Source: Amaranthus tricolor (taxonomy: Eukaryota > Streptophyta > Magnoliopsida > Caryophyllales > Amaranthaceae). From it: a DNA stretch of 64,000 nucleotides. Location of the stretch: the NCBI RefSeq assembly GCF_026212465.1, contig NC_080058.1:14646207-14710206 (forward strand). The letters run 5' to 3'. This document shows, in pieces, positions 23,101 through 35,529 of the stretch (the stretch's first letter is position 1; each line of letters opens with the position of its first letter). The position numbers and the translations under genes were made by a program. The notes under the pieces are model-generated. The model made no database searches. It was not told the DNA's origin and was given only the letters and a program-made list of their open reading frames with translations.

Positions 23101-24163
23101 TAATTTTGGATTTCTAACATGCACTTAACTTTTCCTAGTTAGAGTTGTTAGACTAATACTTGTGATGATTTTAACATATTTGGAGTATACTTATTATGTT
23201 GAGCAACATACTTAGTTAAGTCCCATAATTTTATTTGAATCCTTTAAGTAACAAAATTTATATGTTTGTAGAAATACATCTTACTTTCTATTATGGCTTA
23301 TTTTTATAGATTTATAAATGATGATTTTCATAGTTTAGAGATAAAATACTCATTTTATAATGATCTTAGTTTATAGAAAGATTCATGTAAAAAAAAATGT
23401 TTTACATGAACAAGTTTTAACAAAAAACTAGTGGAATAAAGAAATGAACATAACTTACTCTATACTTGGTGGATTTCTTCAAGTTTGGTGTCTATGGAAA
23501 GGTCTTAAGATGAAGATTATTTTTATGGGAGATTTGAGTTTATAAACATAAATTTTCAGAAGTTTTAGATGGGCTTTTGAAGGAGATTTGATGAGAAAAA
23601 AAGGTGTTCTAGTTATTGAAAGTTTGAAGGATTCTAGTGTTTGTTCATGGATGAACTTGGGAGCAATGTGTGGGGTCTATGGCTGAATAATTATTCAGAA
23701 AATGGAGTGTTTTTGTTTCAAATATTTTCCTCTTGCATGCTTATAATGATGCACAAGCTTTGGGTAGAACAAAAGGGGTTTTGGGTAGTGTGATTGGCTT
23801 GAGTGTGTAAGTGAACAAGGAGCTACTAAGGGGATTTGGGATAGCCATATTAGCTGCTGTTTGGGGCTGATTTGGAGTGCTTTTTGTCCTCCATTTGGTC
23901 TATTATGGTATAAGAAAGGTTTATCTAAGATAGTTTAAAGTTTGGGTAAAAATTGTTGTACATGTAACAAGTTATGTAACTTGTACTTCATGTTTAAAAA
24001 TCACTTGTATATGTGAGAAATATTTAATTTACTCCCATCATGGTTATATAATATGCTTAGGTAATAATTAAATTTTTTTTTTGAACTGTTATGGGTAGTT
24101 GCTCAACTTTAAGTTTTACCTCCAAAGTTTACGTTACTTGTTACGATTCATAATCGCGTTACG
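20176..24163. mobile_element. ~4.0-kb non-coding insertion in the Helitron gene, probably a long solo LTR
   Basis: The Helitron frame stops near 20090 and resumes near 24316. Between them lies sequence starting tgtaaccgcctcgaattatg; the right side, read inward from 24163, starts cgtaacgcgattatgaatcg, so the ends are short inverted repeats resembling those of long plant LTRs. No gag or pol similarity was seen. Contents include tttatttattta simple repeats near 22860. No clean 5-bp duplication was found (aaaat against aatta), so the exact limits and LTR identity are inferred. An old LTR in minus orientation is the favoured reading. Confidence 0.5.
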
Positions 24164-24315
24164 AATTAACAAGTTTCTAATCATTGTAGAGAATTTTCAA
24201 ATTACTACCATCACTAATTAAATTATAATTAGTAACGAACAAATATATAAGAAAAGTTAGGCACTAAAAACGACTAATGAAATCTCCTAATAATACGACT
24301 GTTTCAAAAATGATT

Positions 24316-24738
24316 TTACCTAACAACACCTTTTATATTGGAGATTTCTTTTTCAGTGTCAACAATGTATAATTGTTGAAATTTTGCTACAGTTCCATCT
24401 GGTTGTAAGCTACGTATTCTATGACATGTTTGCCCTCGAACTCGGAATACATATGGTCCACGACCAATATTAAGAGTTTTTTCAATTTGTCCACCCATTG
24501 ATGTAAGCGCAAACATCATGCTATACCCCCTTATGCGTTCCATAAAATGCTTGCTTCGTAAGTCGTGACCATTCAAAAGAGATGAGAGTAATTTTGGAGG
24601 TTCTTGAAGAATAGGAAGTGCAATTTTTTCCTTTCTACAACATAATTGAAAGGTGGGTGAATTATTTTTTAGTCTTCTATCCACTCTTTCAAGGCTCCAC
24701 ATATTTGCACTACACACTTCACAAAAAAAGATATCCAA
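24316..24738 (-). pseudogene. Helitron protein, exon upstream of the Rep domain
   Basis: The minus strand contains RRLKNNSPTFQLCCRKEKIA, then LPILQEPPKLLSSLLNGHDL and ERIRGYSMMFALTSMGGQIE, then GRGPYVFRVRGQTCHRIRSL with QPDGTVAKFQQLYIVDTEKE. This is the conserved N-terminal part of plant Helitron helicase-like proteins. The TFQLCCRKEKIALP segment is the family's zinc-binding-type region. The exon is open. Its continuation is displaced to 20085 by the ~4-kb insertion. Confidence 0.88.
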
Positions 24739-25111
24739 TATCCATACCCTGCAATGAAGAACGATTAAAAATTGTGTATTTAAAGCACATATAAAGTAAA
24801 TAATTTATAGGGTTTATTAGATATTTGTATTTTTAAGAAATTATATAATTTGAAGACTAACCATTATTGTCATTATGTCACTGAAATCTGTTGGAATCAA
24901 AATTTAATTACACATTAATGTAAACACATTGAAAACTTTTTAAAGTTAAATCAATGAATATGTATAACTTGAATTGTTGTTATACCTACTATATCATGTT
25001 CCATGATTCCACCGGTCTCTGGTGCTTCGATCAAATCTATATCATTTATTTACACAATAATTATTAAATACAAAAAAATAAATATTTAAACATATAAACA
25101 AAATAATCTAA

Positions 25112-25351
25112 TTAATTAAAGTAAATAAATTTACATATGTCAATAAATGTGTCATTATGATGATCAAGTTCTCCTATATTTTCTGACAAATTCCCAATAA
25201 TAGACTGCTTTTGTGTAGTGTTCTTTCTTGGTTCATTTGTTGACATTGAATCATTGGAAACAACATTCGAACGGACGGATGGGCTACCATTGTCAACATA
25301 TTGACTTCCCAAAATTTTTTGACCTCTTGAAGTAATCATTCGACAGTACAT
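25112..25351 (-). pseudogene. Possible 5' exon of the Helitron gene
   Basis: A 79-residue polar, Ser/Asn-rich frame upstream of and co-directional with the Helitron exons. Plant Helitron proteins have variable polar N-termini, which fits, but there is no diagnostic motif. It could also be a chance frame. Confidence 0.35.
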
Positions 25352-26215
25352 AACTAAAATAAATCATGAGTCATTATGTCATATAGCCCTAATCATATTT
25401 TTTATTATTTTCTTTCTAATTATATTAAAATATATAGCACCATACATGCTCCTTATTACCAACTGGTCTCACCTTGATGCGATATTTAATATTACTATTT
25501 TATTTGACTATTTTAATAACTTTATTATGATTTCAATTAAATTATTTAAATTTAATATTTAATGTGACTATTTTAATATCAATATCAATTAAATTATTTA
25601 ACAAACAAAATTCATAATATAATTTTATAATCATTTAAACTGTTAATATGAAATTATATATTAATAATGTAAATAGTATACCATTTACTGTAAACAAATA
25701 TAAATAAAAAGTACATTATTAGTACAATCAACATTACCTGTACGATTACTTAAATTAAAATCCAAAAGCACACAATATCCTTTGATTGCTCACATTTATA
25801 TTCCAAACAAACACACATGAGATAGTACTTCGCGTTGTTTAGAAATAAAATAGATAGTTAACATAATTATGACATTTTAATTAATACAAATAGGGCAAAT
25901 TTAAAGGGGCGAAAAATAGACAAAAACAAACAGACATGAGAATAGTACTTTGCATTGTTTAGAGAATAGTACTGGCAGTTTGCAATAAAAGTAACTTATT
26001 GTAAATTACCACAAAAAATTAAAAAAATAATAGTAAAATGAATAAAATCAACGGATATTTCATGATATACCACTGAGTTTCTTCGAAATTCACCATATAC
26101 CACACGAAATGTTTTAATTCACCATATACCATTGAGTTTACGTCCGTTAGCACAGAATACTATCAATGACAACTGCCGTCAGTGTGTCGTTTGTGGTAAA
26201 TTAATAATTCACCAT
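25352..26215. other. AT-rich interval with an attcaccatatacca micro-repeat at its right end
   Basis: No gene seen in 25352-26040. Between 26060 and 26220 the string attcaccatatacca, or a close variant, occurs three times (near 26090, 26118 and 26207), embedded in caaaaatgcc-free AT-rich DNA next to the NPF fragment. This may be part of a small element. Confidence 0.45.
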
Positions 26216-26268
26216 ATACTATTTACTTTTTTTATTTGCGTCAAATACCATTTTTTTTTTAAATATAC

Positions 26269-26995
26269 CCGTTGGAATGCCTTGTTTGGTGAAGAAGGTT
26301 GATGTCTGCGAGTAAACGATACCATAAACCAATGTTGTTGCCCATATAGGAAACAACCTGAATACTCCCTTTGCCTCTCCTACCTCACTATTGCTGCAAC
26401 CGTCAAACGAAGCCTTATCAAGAAACCTAAATTGATGAGTTCCATCACGTGTTTGTGTTCCATGTGAGTCTTCTTTGTTACCGATTACAGGGAGTTTAAC
26501 ATTCCAGTTTCGGGCTGCTTTGACAAACACCCTTCCAATTCTCAAGAATGGACTTTCATTTTCACTTATTATGATGTATCTATAAGTTGCGGTTCCAAGC
26601 AAGAATATAAGTAGAGCGATTACCATGATAATGCAGGGAATTCCAAATCCGAGGCCCCAATTAAGGTTCTCTTGGACATAGCTGAAAACTCCAATGCCTA
26701 ACAAAGAACCCGTGCACAGACCAAAATACCACCAGTTAAAGAAAGAGCTTTTGGCTTTGCTTTCAGCAGGATTTTCTCCGTCAAACTGATTGGCACCAAA
26801 AGCCTGAACACAAGGCTTGTGCCCACCTTGCCCAATTGCAACCATATAAATTGCAATAAAGAACATCATCCTCTGCAAATGTGAAGAACATCCAAACGTG
26901 TCGTTGTTCATTGTGTCCTCATTGATACAGCTCAGGGAAGGCAGCATTGCTGATAGAGTTAGTAGGCCTAGCCCCTGGTAAGCCATCCAAATGAG
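26269..26995 (-). pseudogene. NPF/PTR (NRT1/PTR family) transporter gene fragment
   Basis: The minus strand encodes about 240 residues of a proton-coupled nitrate/peptide transporter of the NPF family. It opens with GLGLLTLSAMLPSL, then has AIGQGGHKPCVQAFGANQFD, a family signature, followed by FFNWWYFGLCTGSLLGIGVF and two further membrane segments (WGLGFGIPCIIMVIALLIFL). It ends at VYGIVYSQTSTFFTKQG. The family has 12 membrane helices and about 570-600 residues; this is roughly the middle third and looks like one or two exons. The start is a codon inside the exon, not a true initiator. It lies between an RPA1-like gene and the Helitron Rep exons, all on the minus strand, which suggests capture by the Helitron. 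Confidence 0.85.
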
Positions 26996-27139
26996 ATGAA
27001 CAAGAAAGAAATTTCATAAGCATAAGACTCCCATAATCGAACTCCTAACTTCACCCCACTGTTTAGGAATAGTTTTGTTAAGGGACTTTAAATAAACTTA
27101 TTTTGAATATACGTTTAATAAATATTAATACACAAACTT

Positions 27140-27797
27140 ATTTTGAATCCATCATCTCCAGATTTATGGTTTTTTTAATTGCTGTTTCATCAAAATCTCG
27201 ATATTCTGTGACTTCTCCGATAACATCTTTAAAATTTCAAATTATTGTATATCATGAAATTAGTACTAATTATGTAAATTATAAAAACGTAACTTATTAG
27301 TGTATGCATGTTGTTCTTACCCACAAGAAATTTCTCATCTAAAGCATTTTCCAAAATATCTTGAAAAGATATAAAACTGAAAATAGGTCCACTAATAGAT
27401 AAATCCGGAATTTTCTCAATCACAGTGGACTTGTAAAAAAACAACTTGCTTGAATGCTTCGGTGGTCGAAATTCTCCGCCCATGTAACCAACACCGAACC
27501 TGGTAATAAAGTAGCAGCTGCCTAACTCACATGATTCGGAATGTGTAGACAAAGTAGCTTTGTTAATGGAAAAGTTCCCTATGATAAATTATTATGTTAG
27601 TTAGACAGATTTAACACAAAAAAACCCTAAAAAACGACTAAGAGGTAAGACTAATGCTTAACCTTCTCATCAATCAGAATAAGATGAATTGCACTTGCTA
27701 CCCCATCATCTTTAAAATCCCAGATGTGGTGCACTTTGGACTTAATTTTCCAGTTACCCCTATCTCTTGTTATTTCATCAAAATAATTCATGCTCAT
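27140..27797 (-). pseudogene. RPA1-like (replication protein A large subunit) gene fragment
   Basis: Three minus-strand exons are visible. Exon one (27797-27663) reads MSMNYFDEITRDRGNWKIKS with HHIWDF and HLILIDEK, then a GTTAAG donor. Exon two (27579-27321) follows a TAG acceptor: SCYFITRFGVGYMGGEFRPP, then FISFQDILENALDEKFLV and a GTAAGA donor. Exon three (27226 to about 27140) reads DVIGEVTEYRDFDETAIKKT and stops after MMDSK. This is the OB-fold start of a plant RPA70-like protein. RPA1-like genes are commonly carried by plant Helitrons, where they are thought to bind single-stranded DNA during transfer. The gene is truncated after the second OB fold begins. Confidence 0.75.
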
Positions 27798-28643
27798 TTT
27801 TATAGCAGTTTTCAATGTGTAAAAGTGGTGTATGTTAATTTGTATGAACAGGAAGACAGGTTGATTGAGAATGCAATTATTCATCTAAAAAGATGCATAA
27901 ACATAGGGTCATTTAGGTTAAATGTTTTCAGATTTCAGTTTTATGGGCCTGTTCAAAAATTTAAATATTGACAGAATTTGATTTAATTTAAATATGGACA
28001 AAATTTCTCATTAATTATTAAGCTGTAACAATTACTCCATTAAATTTCTCGTTAATTTTAAATTGAAATTTTTGCATTCAAAAAATCACATAAACTGCCA
28101 TTTTGGGAAGTTGATTTTTATGATTAATAAAATTGCTTATTTTATGTTTGACCAATCCCGTAACCCAAGTAAAATGCAATAATTTAATGTTATTTGGAGC
28201 AGCTGTTTTTATTCTAATTAATTTGATTTCTATTTTTACACATCTCAATTATTATTAAACTGCTATGTACCAACGTTTAAGGATTACATCAAGGAAACTT
28301 CTATTTTTATGATCAAAGGTCAATTGTACTTCTATTTTTATGTATCTATAATTTTTTTTTTGAAATGTCTTACCTATATCTCATCAATCTGTTACTTAAT
28401 TTTTAAAATTAAATACAATTTCATTAACATGTTATTTAATTTTTAAAGTTAAATTCCAACTGTAAAAATGAATAGCCAATCAATTAAAGACAGATGGCAG
28501 TGTTCTCTAGGAGATGCCATCTGTAATTGTTCAATCCTTTTAATATGTTTTATGATGATAGATAGATTACTTGGATAAATTTGTAAATGACAGTAATTAA
28601 CTATACCAATTCTTTCAGGTTCAAAACAAAATTCATTCTCTTA
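27798..28643. other. AT-rich interval, nothing recognised
   Basis: No gene seen. It contains two ttaatttttaaaattaaat-like copies near 28396 and 28436. A Helitron 5' TC end could lie here but could not be placed. Confidence 0.4.
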
Positions 28644-29018
28644 TGAGGTTGCACACGGTCCGATCTAGTTTGATTTGACACAAAAATTAGATCAGACTAA
28701 AATTTTCAAATCAAATTAGACCAATCAAAACACTAGATCTGGTCTAGTCTACTATTTTTTCTTTTTAATGCATTTTTTAATCAAGAATCTAAGATAATGT
28801 ATTCATTGATATGTACATAAACATTAATATATATTCTGAGTCTTTAATTGAGTCGATTCTTTAATTCAAGTACATTACCATAAAAAAACGTACATCACCA
28901 GACACCATTCACAAAATATCTTGTCGCGTTTCAATTCTTCAATCATGGATAAACAAAATACATCACTCAATCCGAAATATTACAATTATAAAGTACAACA
29001 CCAATTTTATAGTAGTCA

Positions 29019-31584
29019 CTAGTCAGCAATAGCGACTTCATTCATGAATAAGAGCATGTACTGAGGAAGATCGATAACTGAAGGAGCCAAACTGATCTTC
29101 GATAACTCTATACAATAAAAACAAACATTAAAAAAATATTACTCCCTCCGCTCCTTAAAGAAGTTCCTACTTTCTATTTTGGGATGTTTTATTTGTTGTT
29201 CCGGTATGGAATCTTTCCATTTAGATCACTTATTTTAGACAAAAGTAACCTTATTAATCCTCATTTTAATATTTTAATAACGCTTTTGATCCCCGCATAT
29301 CTTCCACTAACTTCATCTTAACTTTTTTATATTTTTTATTTGCCTCAGATGTTTCCCACTAACATTATAAAAACATTTTTTTTACTTGTGGTCCATATAT
29401 TTTTTCCACTAACTTTCTTTTAATATTTTTTAATATTTATGGTCCCAACTTTTCCTCCATCAAATTTTTTATTCAATAAAATAATATCTCCATTATCTAA
29501 AGGATTCTATTTTTCTTAATTTCCGTGAATATTTCTTATGGGAACTTCATTAAAAAAAACAGATGGAGTATTTTATAAAATAAAGATAACACTAATCATG
29601 ATATGAAAGATCACATACCATTCTCTAGTTGTACCATGTCCTGCAAGCACTCCTCAATATTTGGAGAAAAAGCGCGAAGCCAATCTTGACAGAAAATAAG
29701 AGCTTCCACCATCTTTGGACTTAATGAACTTTGAAATGAATCAAGAACTTGACCTTAAGTGGTAAAGGCACTTTTCTGATGCAACTGTGGATACGGGAAT
29801 GGCTAGCACATCACGAGCTACAAGAGAAAGAATGAGAAACCTTGAACTATTGTTTTTCTACCAGGTCAAAATGTCAAAGCCATCTCCATCTTCTTCTATG
29901 GCCTCATCTAAATACTTGTCTGCCTCTGTTTTAGTCAATTTCCCATCCTCATGAGACTCTTTGAAATTTTTGAAATTAGATCTCATAAGTTCTTTTATTG
30001 GAAGACCATATTCTAATTCTTTGCTCGAACTTAAAGCACCATCACTTATGGTTCTTTGTTGTAGTGTGGAATGAAAGCCTTTGTATTAATCATATAAATC
30101 ATAAAGGGTACTCTTTTCCCGCATACAAACAATGGAAGCATCATTATCTTTTGTGTACATTTGTGTTATCCCAAATTCCACAGTTTCCTATTTATTTCTA
30201 GCATCAAGTACCACAACAACATATAGCATAACATTCAGTTTGTTAGGATCCCCCCAATACTTATCACACTTCTCTTTCAGTCTCTTCGCTATTTCCTTAA
30301 ACTCATAATTAGGGATTTGATACCATTCTTGTAGCAAGCAATTAACATCAGTTATATCATCAAAGCAACCATTACAAGTAATATATTATGAACTAGACAT
30401 ATGCATAGTTAAATTACAAAACACTTATAACAATTGAACTAAGTTCTTCACTTGGTCCCAATCATTAGTACTAGGCTTTCCTAAACCATTCCCATAACCT
30501 TTGGGATCTAGAAGATGCTCATGAAAATTTGGATCTTCCCCATCTTACCTCTCAAATGCCAATATAAACTTCAAAGCAATGCTTAACAACAAATAAGTTG
30601 AGTTCCATTGTGTGACCACATCAAGAGACAACATTTTTTGATGGAATCTTCTCATCCAAGACACACTGTTAAATTCTAGATGGAGAAATAAATTTAACAG
30701 CACCTCAAACTCAACTAACAACATCAGTAACTAATTTAAGACCATCAATGACTACTAAGTTAATGATATGAGTAATACATCTTACATACAAATATTCTCC
30801 ATTCAATACACTAGTTCCCCACATTTTGATTCCTATTTTTAAATAAGCAATTGTGGTGTCATTAGAACTAGCATTGTAAACAGTAATGGTCATCACATTT
30901 CTAAGACCACAAGTAAGCGAACATTTCTTAATTCCCTTTCCAATGGATTGACCTTTATGACTTGATATTGGACAAAAGTTTAAGATTCTTTTATTAACCT
31001 TCCAATCATTATCAATAATTGAGAAGTTAAACACATATAATTACTTTTTTGGATTGAAGTTCATGTGTTAGTAGTAATATATACTCTCCTACAATTACTT
31101 TTTTAAAAAAGACATTAGTTTTAACCTTTCATTCAAAACCATCTCGTGACAATCTCTAACAATAGTCATGATAGAAGGAACCATAAACTTATTTTGCATC
31201 AGTGAACAAAAGTACCTAACCCCTTGGCTTCAACGAATCTAAAGGGCAGTTCATTAACAATTATCATGAACGCTAAGCCTTTCCTACAAGCCTCATAGTT
31301 AAACATCCAAGCTTTTATTTGAGCCTCTTGTTCCCCTTGTTCATTAAAACTTGATTAAAAACTCAATTATGTTTGAGTAGCATTTGATTTGTTATTGACA
31401 GAATATCTAGGACACTCACTTAAAATATTCTCTAAAAGTACTAGTCTCATTTACGCTAGGATAGCACTTATATTCACGACCATAATAGTTGCACGTACAT
31501 TTGTTTTGCAGATTTTTGTTTGTAAATATGGTGAAGTGATCTCATATGTCGGATCTTAGTTTCATAAGCTTCCTCCTTTGTTTG
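29019..31584 (-). pseudogene. hAT transposase, main part (BED finger to C-terminal dimerisation region)
   Basis: From 31584 the minus strand reads KLRSDI, a stop, DHFTIF and KCTCNYYGREYKCYPSVNET, a BED-type zinc finger. The frame at 31034-30711 contains VNKRILNFCPISSHKGQSIG, then NVMTITVYNASSNDTTIAYL and GEYLYVRCITHIINLVVIDG, the hAT catalytic-core region. Near 29840-29640 comes ARDVLAIPVSTVASESAF, then VLDSFQSSLSPKMVEALIFC with QDWLRAF, the hAT C-terminal dimerisation region. A last exon (29107-29019) reads ELSKISLAPSVIDLPQYMLL and ends in TAG. The type is RICESLEEPER-like, a group that includes domesticated plant genes. Stops and frame changes make this copy non-functional. Confidence 0.88.
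29142..29568. mobile_element. Stowaway (Tc1/mariner) MITE, 427 bp, TA target duplication
   Basis: The left end CTCCCTCCGCTCCTTAAAGA and the right end, read inward, CTCCATCTGTTTTTTTTAAT share the Stowaway signature CTCCNTCYG. Inner arms also match (gaagttcctac against gaagttcccat). Flanks are TA (29140-29141 and 29569-29570). It lies in the last intron of the hAT transposase pseudogene, between 29107 and about 29620. Confidence 0.92.
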
Positions 31585-34500
31585 TGTAACACCCATGAAT
31601 TTCCGACCCCTTAACGAAACCAAAACCATAAAGGACGGGAGGAAATTCGGGTGTTACATAAAAGAAAAAGGAATAGAATTTATATAAACGTTAAATATTA
31701 ACTTTAAAAAGGTGAGTGAGTGAGTGGAAATTTCGACAGCATCTGCCTTAAAACTGTGCGCCTTTGTAGAAAAACAAGTTATTTAGAAGCTAATAAAGTA
31801 AAGGCACCAACGGCCTATCAAAACTATGTCACGGCAGAATGATTCGTCGCTAGCTTCTCAAATCAAAAATGCCAAGCGTGGATCGTGGTTCCAGTGTCGA
31901 CGTTTGCGTTTTAAAAAGACTCAACTCCTTAAAACCATACTGAGCTATAAACTACGCAGCGGAAATACAAATGTACGAGGGAGGACGCAAAGCCTCATAA
32001 CAAAACATATACAACCAAAGTTTACAAAAGATAACAAAACTACAAAATCGAAAGATAGCGGTATGACACAGGGTATGCTTCGCCCTCATCACTCTCCCCA
32101 AATGCAATGCAATGCAAAAGAAGCTCCAGTACCTGCTACGCTTGTCTATGATCCCCCTGCTGCTCGACATTAGACCAAGGGCCAATGTGTCATAGCAGGA
32201 CAATCATAGAAATTCAACAAACAAACATAAACACAAACACGTACACGTCAGTAACTAGCATCAAATATAATAAGGCCAACTACTAGATAGCATTATATCA
32301 TAAAACAACATAAGATGATTTCATAAAACCCAAGCACAGATAGTAACCGTTTATCGGCCACTTATACTTCTTAATTTCATTATGTGCTTTCCAACCCGAA
32401 CCATGTGCTCTTGGGTAGAATGCAGGTCTTCACACTCCTCTTTTCAAACATAAACTCTTGCAAAACACGTATAGTATCAACTCGACCAAGGCATTAACAG
32501 AATACCTAACACATGACCTTATAGAGCTTGTCTATCTTAAGGTAAGTGTGATCATAGTCTGTAATACCCTTGCGGTAACTTAACTTAGGCACACTTCTCA
32601 CCAGCATAAACTATTCTATCAATAAGTAGATGTTCTATTAATGAGTAAACGTTCTATCAAAAAGTAAACGTTTTATCAACGCGTAAGCTTTCTACCAAAG
32701 AATGAACTTACTATCATTAAATAACTTTCGATCAATGAATAAATTTTCTATCACTGAATAACTTTCTATCAGTGGATTTTTCTCTACTTCCTGGCATAGT
32801 GACACGGCCAAGGGCGTTATCGGCCATCCGACGCCCATTGGCAAAGTACGAGCTCATGCCCCCTCCAGTTGACCCTCTCGGGTCCTACCTTCGGTAAAAA
32901 CTAACACACAGGGGTACTAAACCAGTGAAGAGGCCACCATATTGGGGTTTGCAAGGCCCGCATGGTAACACCTCGGTCAAGGGGCGTTATCGGCCATTCG
33001 GCGCCCAATGACCCAAGCATGCTCATACCCCCCTTACGGTGGTGCCGTCGAACCTCACCTAGAGGACTAATAAAACAACCGAACATAATCCAGTTAAGTC
33101 ACGCCAGCTAATCATAATCTAGTACCTTATCAGATGGGAATAACTTCCACTCTCAACTATTAATGAGCGCCCTGGGATAGCAGCGCGCCAAAACCCACTA
33201 AGCCACTCAATAGAATATGAAATTCACCTATAAAGGAGTCATTCTAACTCTATAACTATTCTAAGCGCAAGAATTTCATAGTCGACGGCGTTTCGTATAA
33301 GGCGTACTCACTAGTATCTCAGTTTTGATGCAGTGCATATTATTACAATGAACAATAATGTCTTAAATAAAAATTGCATATAAGAGTTCGTTACTGCGTG
33401 TACGTACCTGTAAGCGTCACTGCACGATCAAAAGTCACAAAATCACCCGACTAAGGCTCTACTTTCCTCTTACAAAAATGGGCACCTATATAAGTTATGA
33501 GTAGAACTAATAAGTTCCCTTAACTACTTTGACATACCAAACTAAATACCAAAGTAACCGCTATCACCCATTCAACATGAGTTTCCGATTACTCTAGCAC
33601 TCACACAACTTATTCAATACAAGTCAAAAGCATTAACTCAACACAACATAAGTCTTTCCATCAATATAAAGTAGAAGTATGTGTGAATCGTTTCTTTACA
33701 TTAACTAATTTTGACCATATCGGCTCGCGTTACTTAAAAATAACTAATCACAACTAAATCTTATAATTTTAATATAACATTAATATAACGATAAGGCAAA
33801 TCTTAGAGTTATCGTATCGGGATATCATATGTTACATTCTCCAAAGCTATTAAGAAATATAGTCAAAACAACATGACAATTAACTTTAGCAACCATCGAC
33901 GATAAGTTAACATAATGCTCTTGGCTTACGAATATCATGTATCTATAACTTCAATAACAACCTAATAAGAGTATTTGTAATTTACAAAAATCAAACCACA
34001 ACAATTAGTAACTATTATTCCCAATTTAATCAATCAAAATCACTTTCAAAGTCAACTAACATCATCACCATTACTAATTATTCACAACAATAACCAGTCG
34101 ACCAAATCTTAAAACAACTTTTAAAGTTATTTAATCAATCATCACCAAAATATAGTATAACAAACACATCATATGTAAATTCGTCTCTAAATCCAAGCCC
34201 TAATCGTTTCGTGTTCAAAGATAACATATTTAATTACTACCCATACTAAGATTCAACGAAACTAATACAAAATCAACACACAACCCATAATTTCAAATCA
34301 CCCTCCAAACCCTAAGTCATGAACATGTTTAATTCATCAAACACTCTTGCCCACAAAAATATTCAATGAAAATAATACAAGTTCAACACTTTTCATTCAT
34401 ATTTCAAAAACCTAATTCATAAGTACACTCAAATCATCAATCCAATTCTCACTCATTACAAGATTCAATAACAATCATACAAAGTTCAACCCTTTTCTCA

Positions 34501-35231
34501 TAAACTTTATAAAACTTTTAATTGAAAACAACAAGAATCAAATAGAAGAGATGGCTTACAAAGTTGAAACTAGCAAAAAGGGGAAAGAGGTAAGTTAGGG
34601 TTGCGGTAGTGGTGGCACGGGACCGAACCGGTTGGAGAGAGGACCCTAAACTGACCATCGTGGCTGGCGGCACGTGCAGCAAATGCAGCACCTCAAGCTG
34701 CTGCTGCCGTGGCTGTTTAAAGGGGAAAAACAACTGCGTCACAGGGAGGAGAGAGGGAAGACCGATGGTGTTGTGGGAGGCTGGTTTCCGCCGCAGCTGG
34801 GCTGCTGGTTGGTGGTCTCGTGGCTCAGCAGTGAGGGAAAGGGGAGAGAAGAGAGAAGGAGAAGAGGCGTGCCGTTTTTTTTTTGAATGGAACAAGGAGT
34901 AATGTTCACTTAAACCCTAACCCATCCTATATATTTTATTTATTTACTTGTTTATTTATTTATTTATTTCCCTGGATTCATCTTCTTGCGAGGCCCAACT
35001 AAGAAACTCACCTTCGTGTGCTCACACATTTCAATAAAATAGTTATTTTGATTCAATTTCTTTATTTAGAAGTCGTAATTGTATTTTTAATATAGATATA
35101 TGTTAATATTTAAATTCACATACGAAAGGAATTTATTAAATCTACTTCAAAATTAATTTAATATAATTATAAAATACCCAAAAGTCATTAAAATATTAAT
35201 TAATGACGTCAGAGAATCTCGGGGTGTTACA
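31585..35231 (-). mobile_element. Solo LTR, 3.65 kb, of a Gypsy-like retrotransposon inserted in the hAT gene
   Basis: On the minus strand it starts TGTAACACCCCGAGATTC at 35231 and ends TTCATGGGTGTTACA at 31585, a TG...CA LTR with matching TGTAACACCC/GGGTGTTACA ends. Flanks are gtttg (31580-31584) and gttgg (35232-35236), a 5-bp duplication with one mismatch. No gag or pol similarity lies inside and no second LTR adjoins it, so it is a solo LTR left by recombination. The size and ends fit long LTRs of Tekay-like chromoviruses; that assignment is inferred. Open frames near 34518-34902 are low-complexity. A second, truncated copy of the family lies at 37859-39620. Confidence 0.8.
32613..32775. 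repeat. 19-bp minisatellite inside the solo LTR (about 8-9 units)
   Basis: Consecutive 19-bp units such as ttctattaatgagtaaacg, ttctatcaaaaagtaaacg, ttttatcaacgcgtaagct and ttctaccaaagaatgaact keep a strict 19-bp phase while diverging in sequence. Confidence 0.88.
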
Positions 35232-35324
35232 GTTGGTCACAGCTTCCTCCTTTTTTATTTCATTGCCATTATGATCATCCACTTCATTTTCATTACAAAT
35301 TATGAATGTTTCATCCATTGACAT
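35232..35324 (-). pseudogene. hAT transposase N-terminal exon fragment, cut off by the solo LTR
   Basis: From ATG at 35324 the minus strand reads MSMDETFIICNENEVDDHNG and NEIKKEEAVTN, then meets the LTR. The reading continues with the BED finger at 31584. The acidic N-terminus before a BED finger fits RICESLEEPER-type proteins. Confidence 0.65.
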
Positions 35325-35529
35325 CTACAGTTGAACCGAAAAATCAAAATACATACTAAAAAATCTATAATCGACATCTACAATTGAATCATTAAACCCT
35401 AAAAAATAAAAATAAAAAATAAAAAAATCAAACAAGAATTCAATATGCAACAAATTTAAACCAAACAACAAACAAATCAACAAAAAAATAAACTACATAC
35501 TTAAAAATCAACAAAAAATTGAACTAAGA

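Noticed and set aside
34518..34902. Overlapping open frames on both strands near 34.5-34.9 kb
   Set aside because: They are low-complexity Arg/Ser/Gly-rich frames inside the solo LTR leader, with no recognisable domain.
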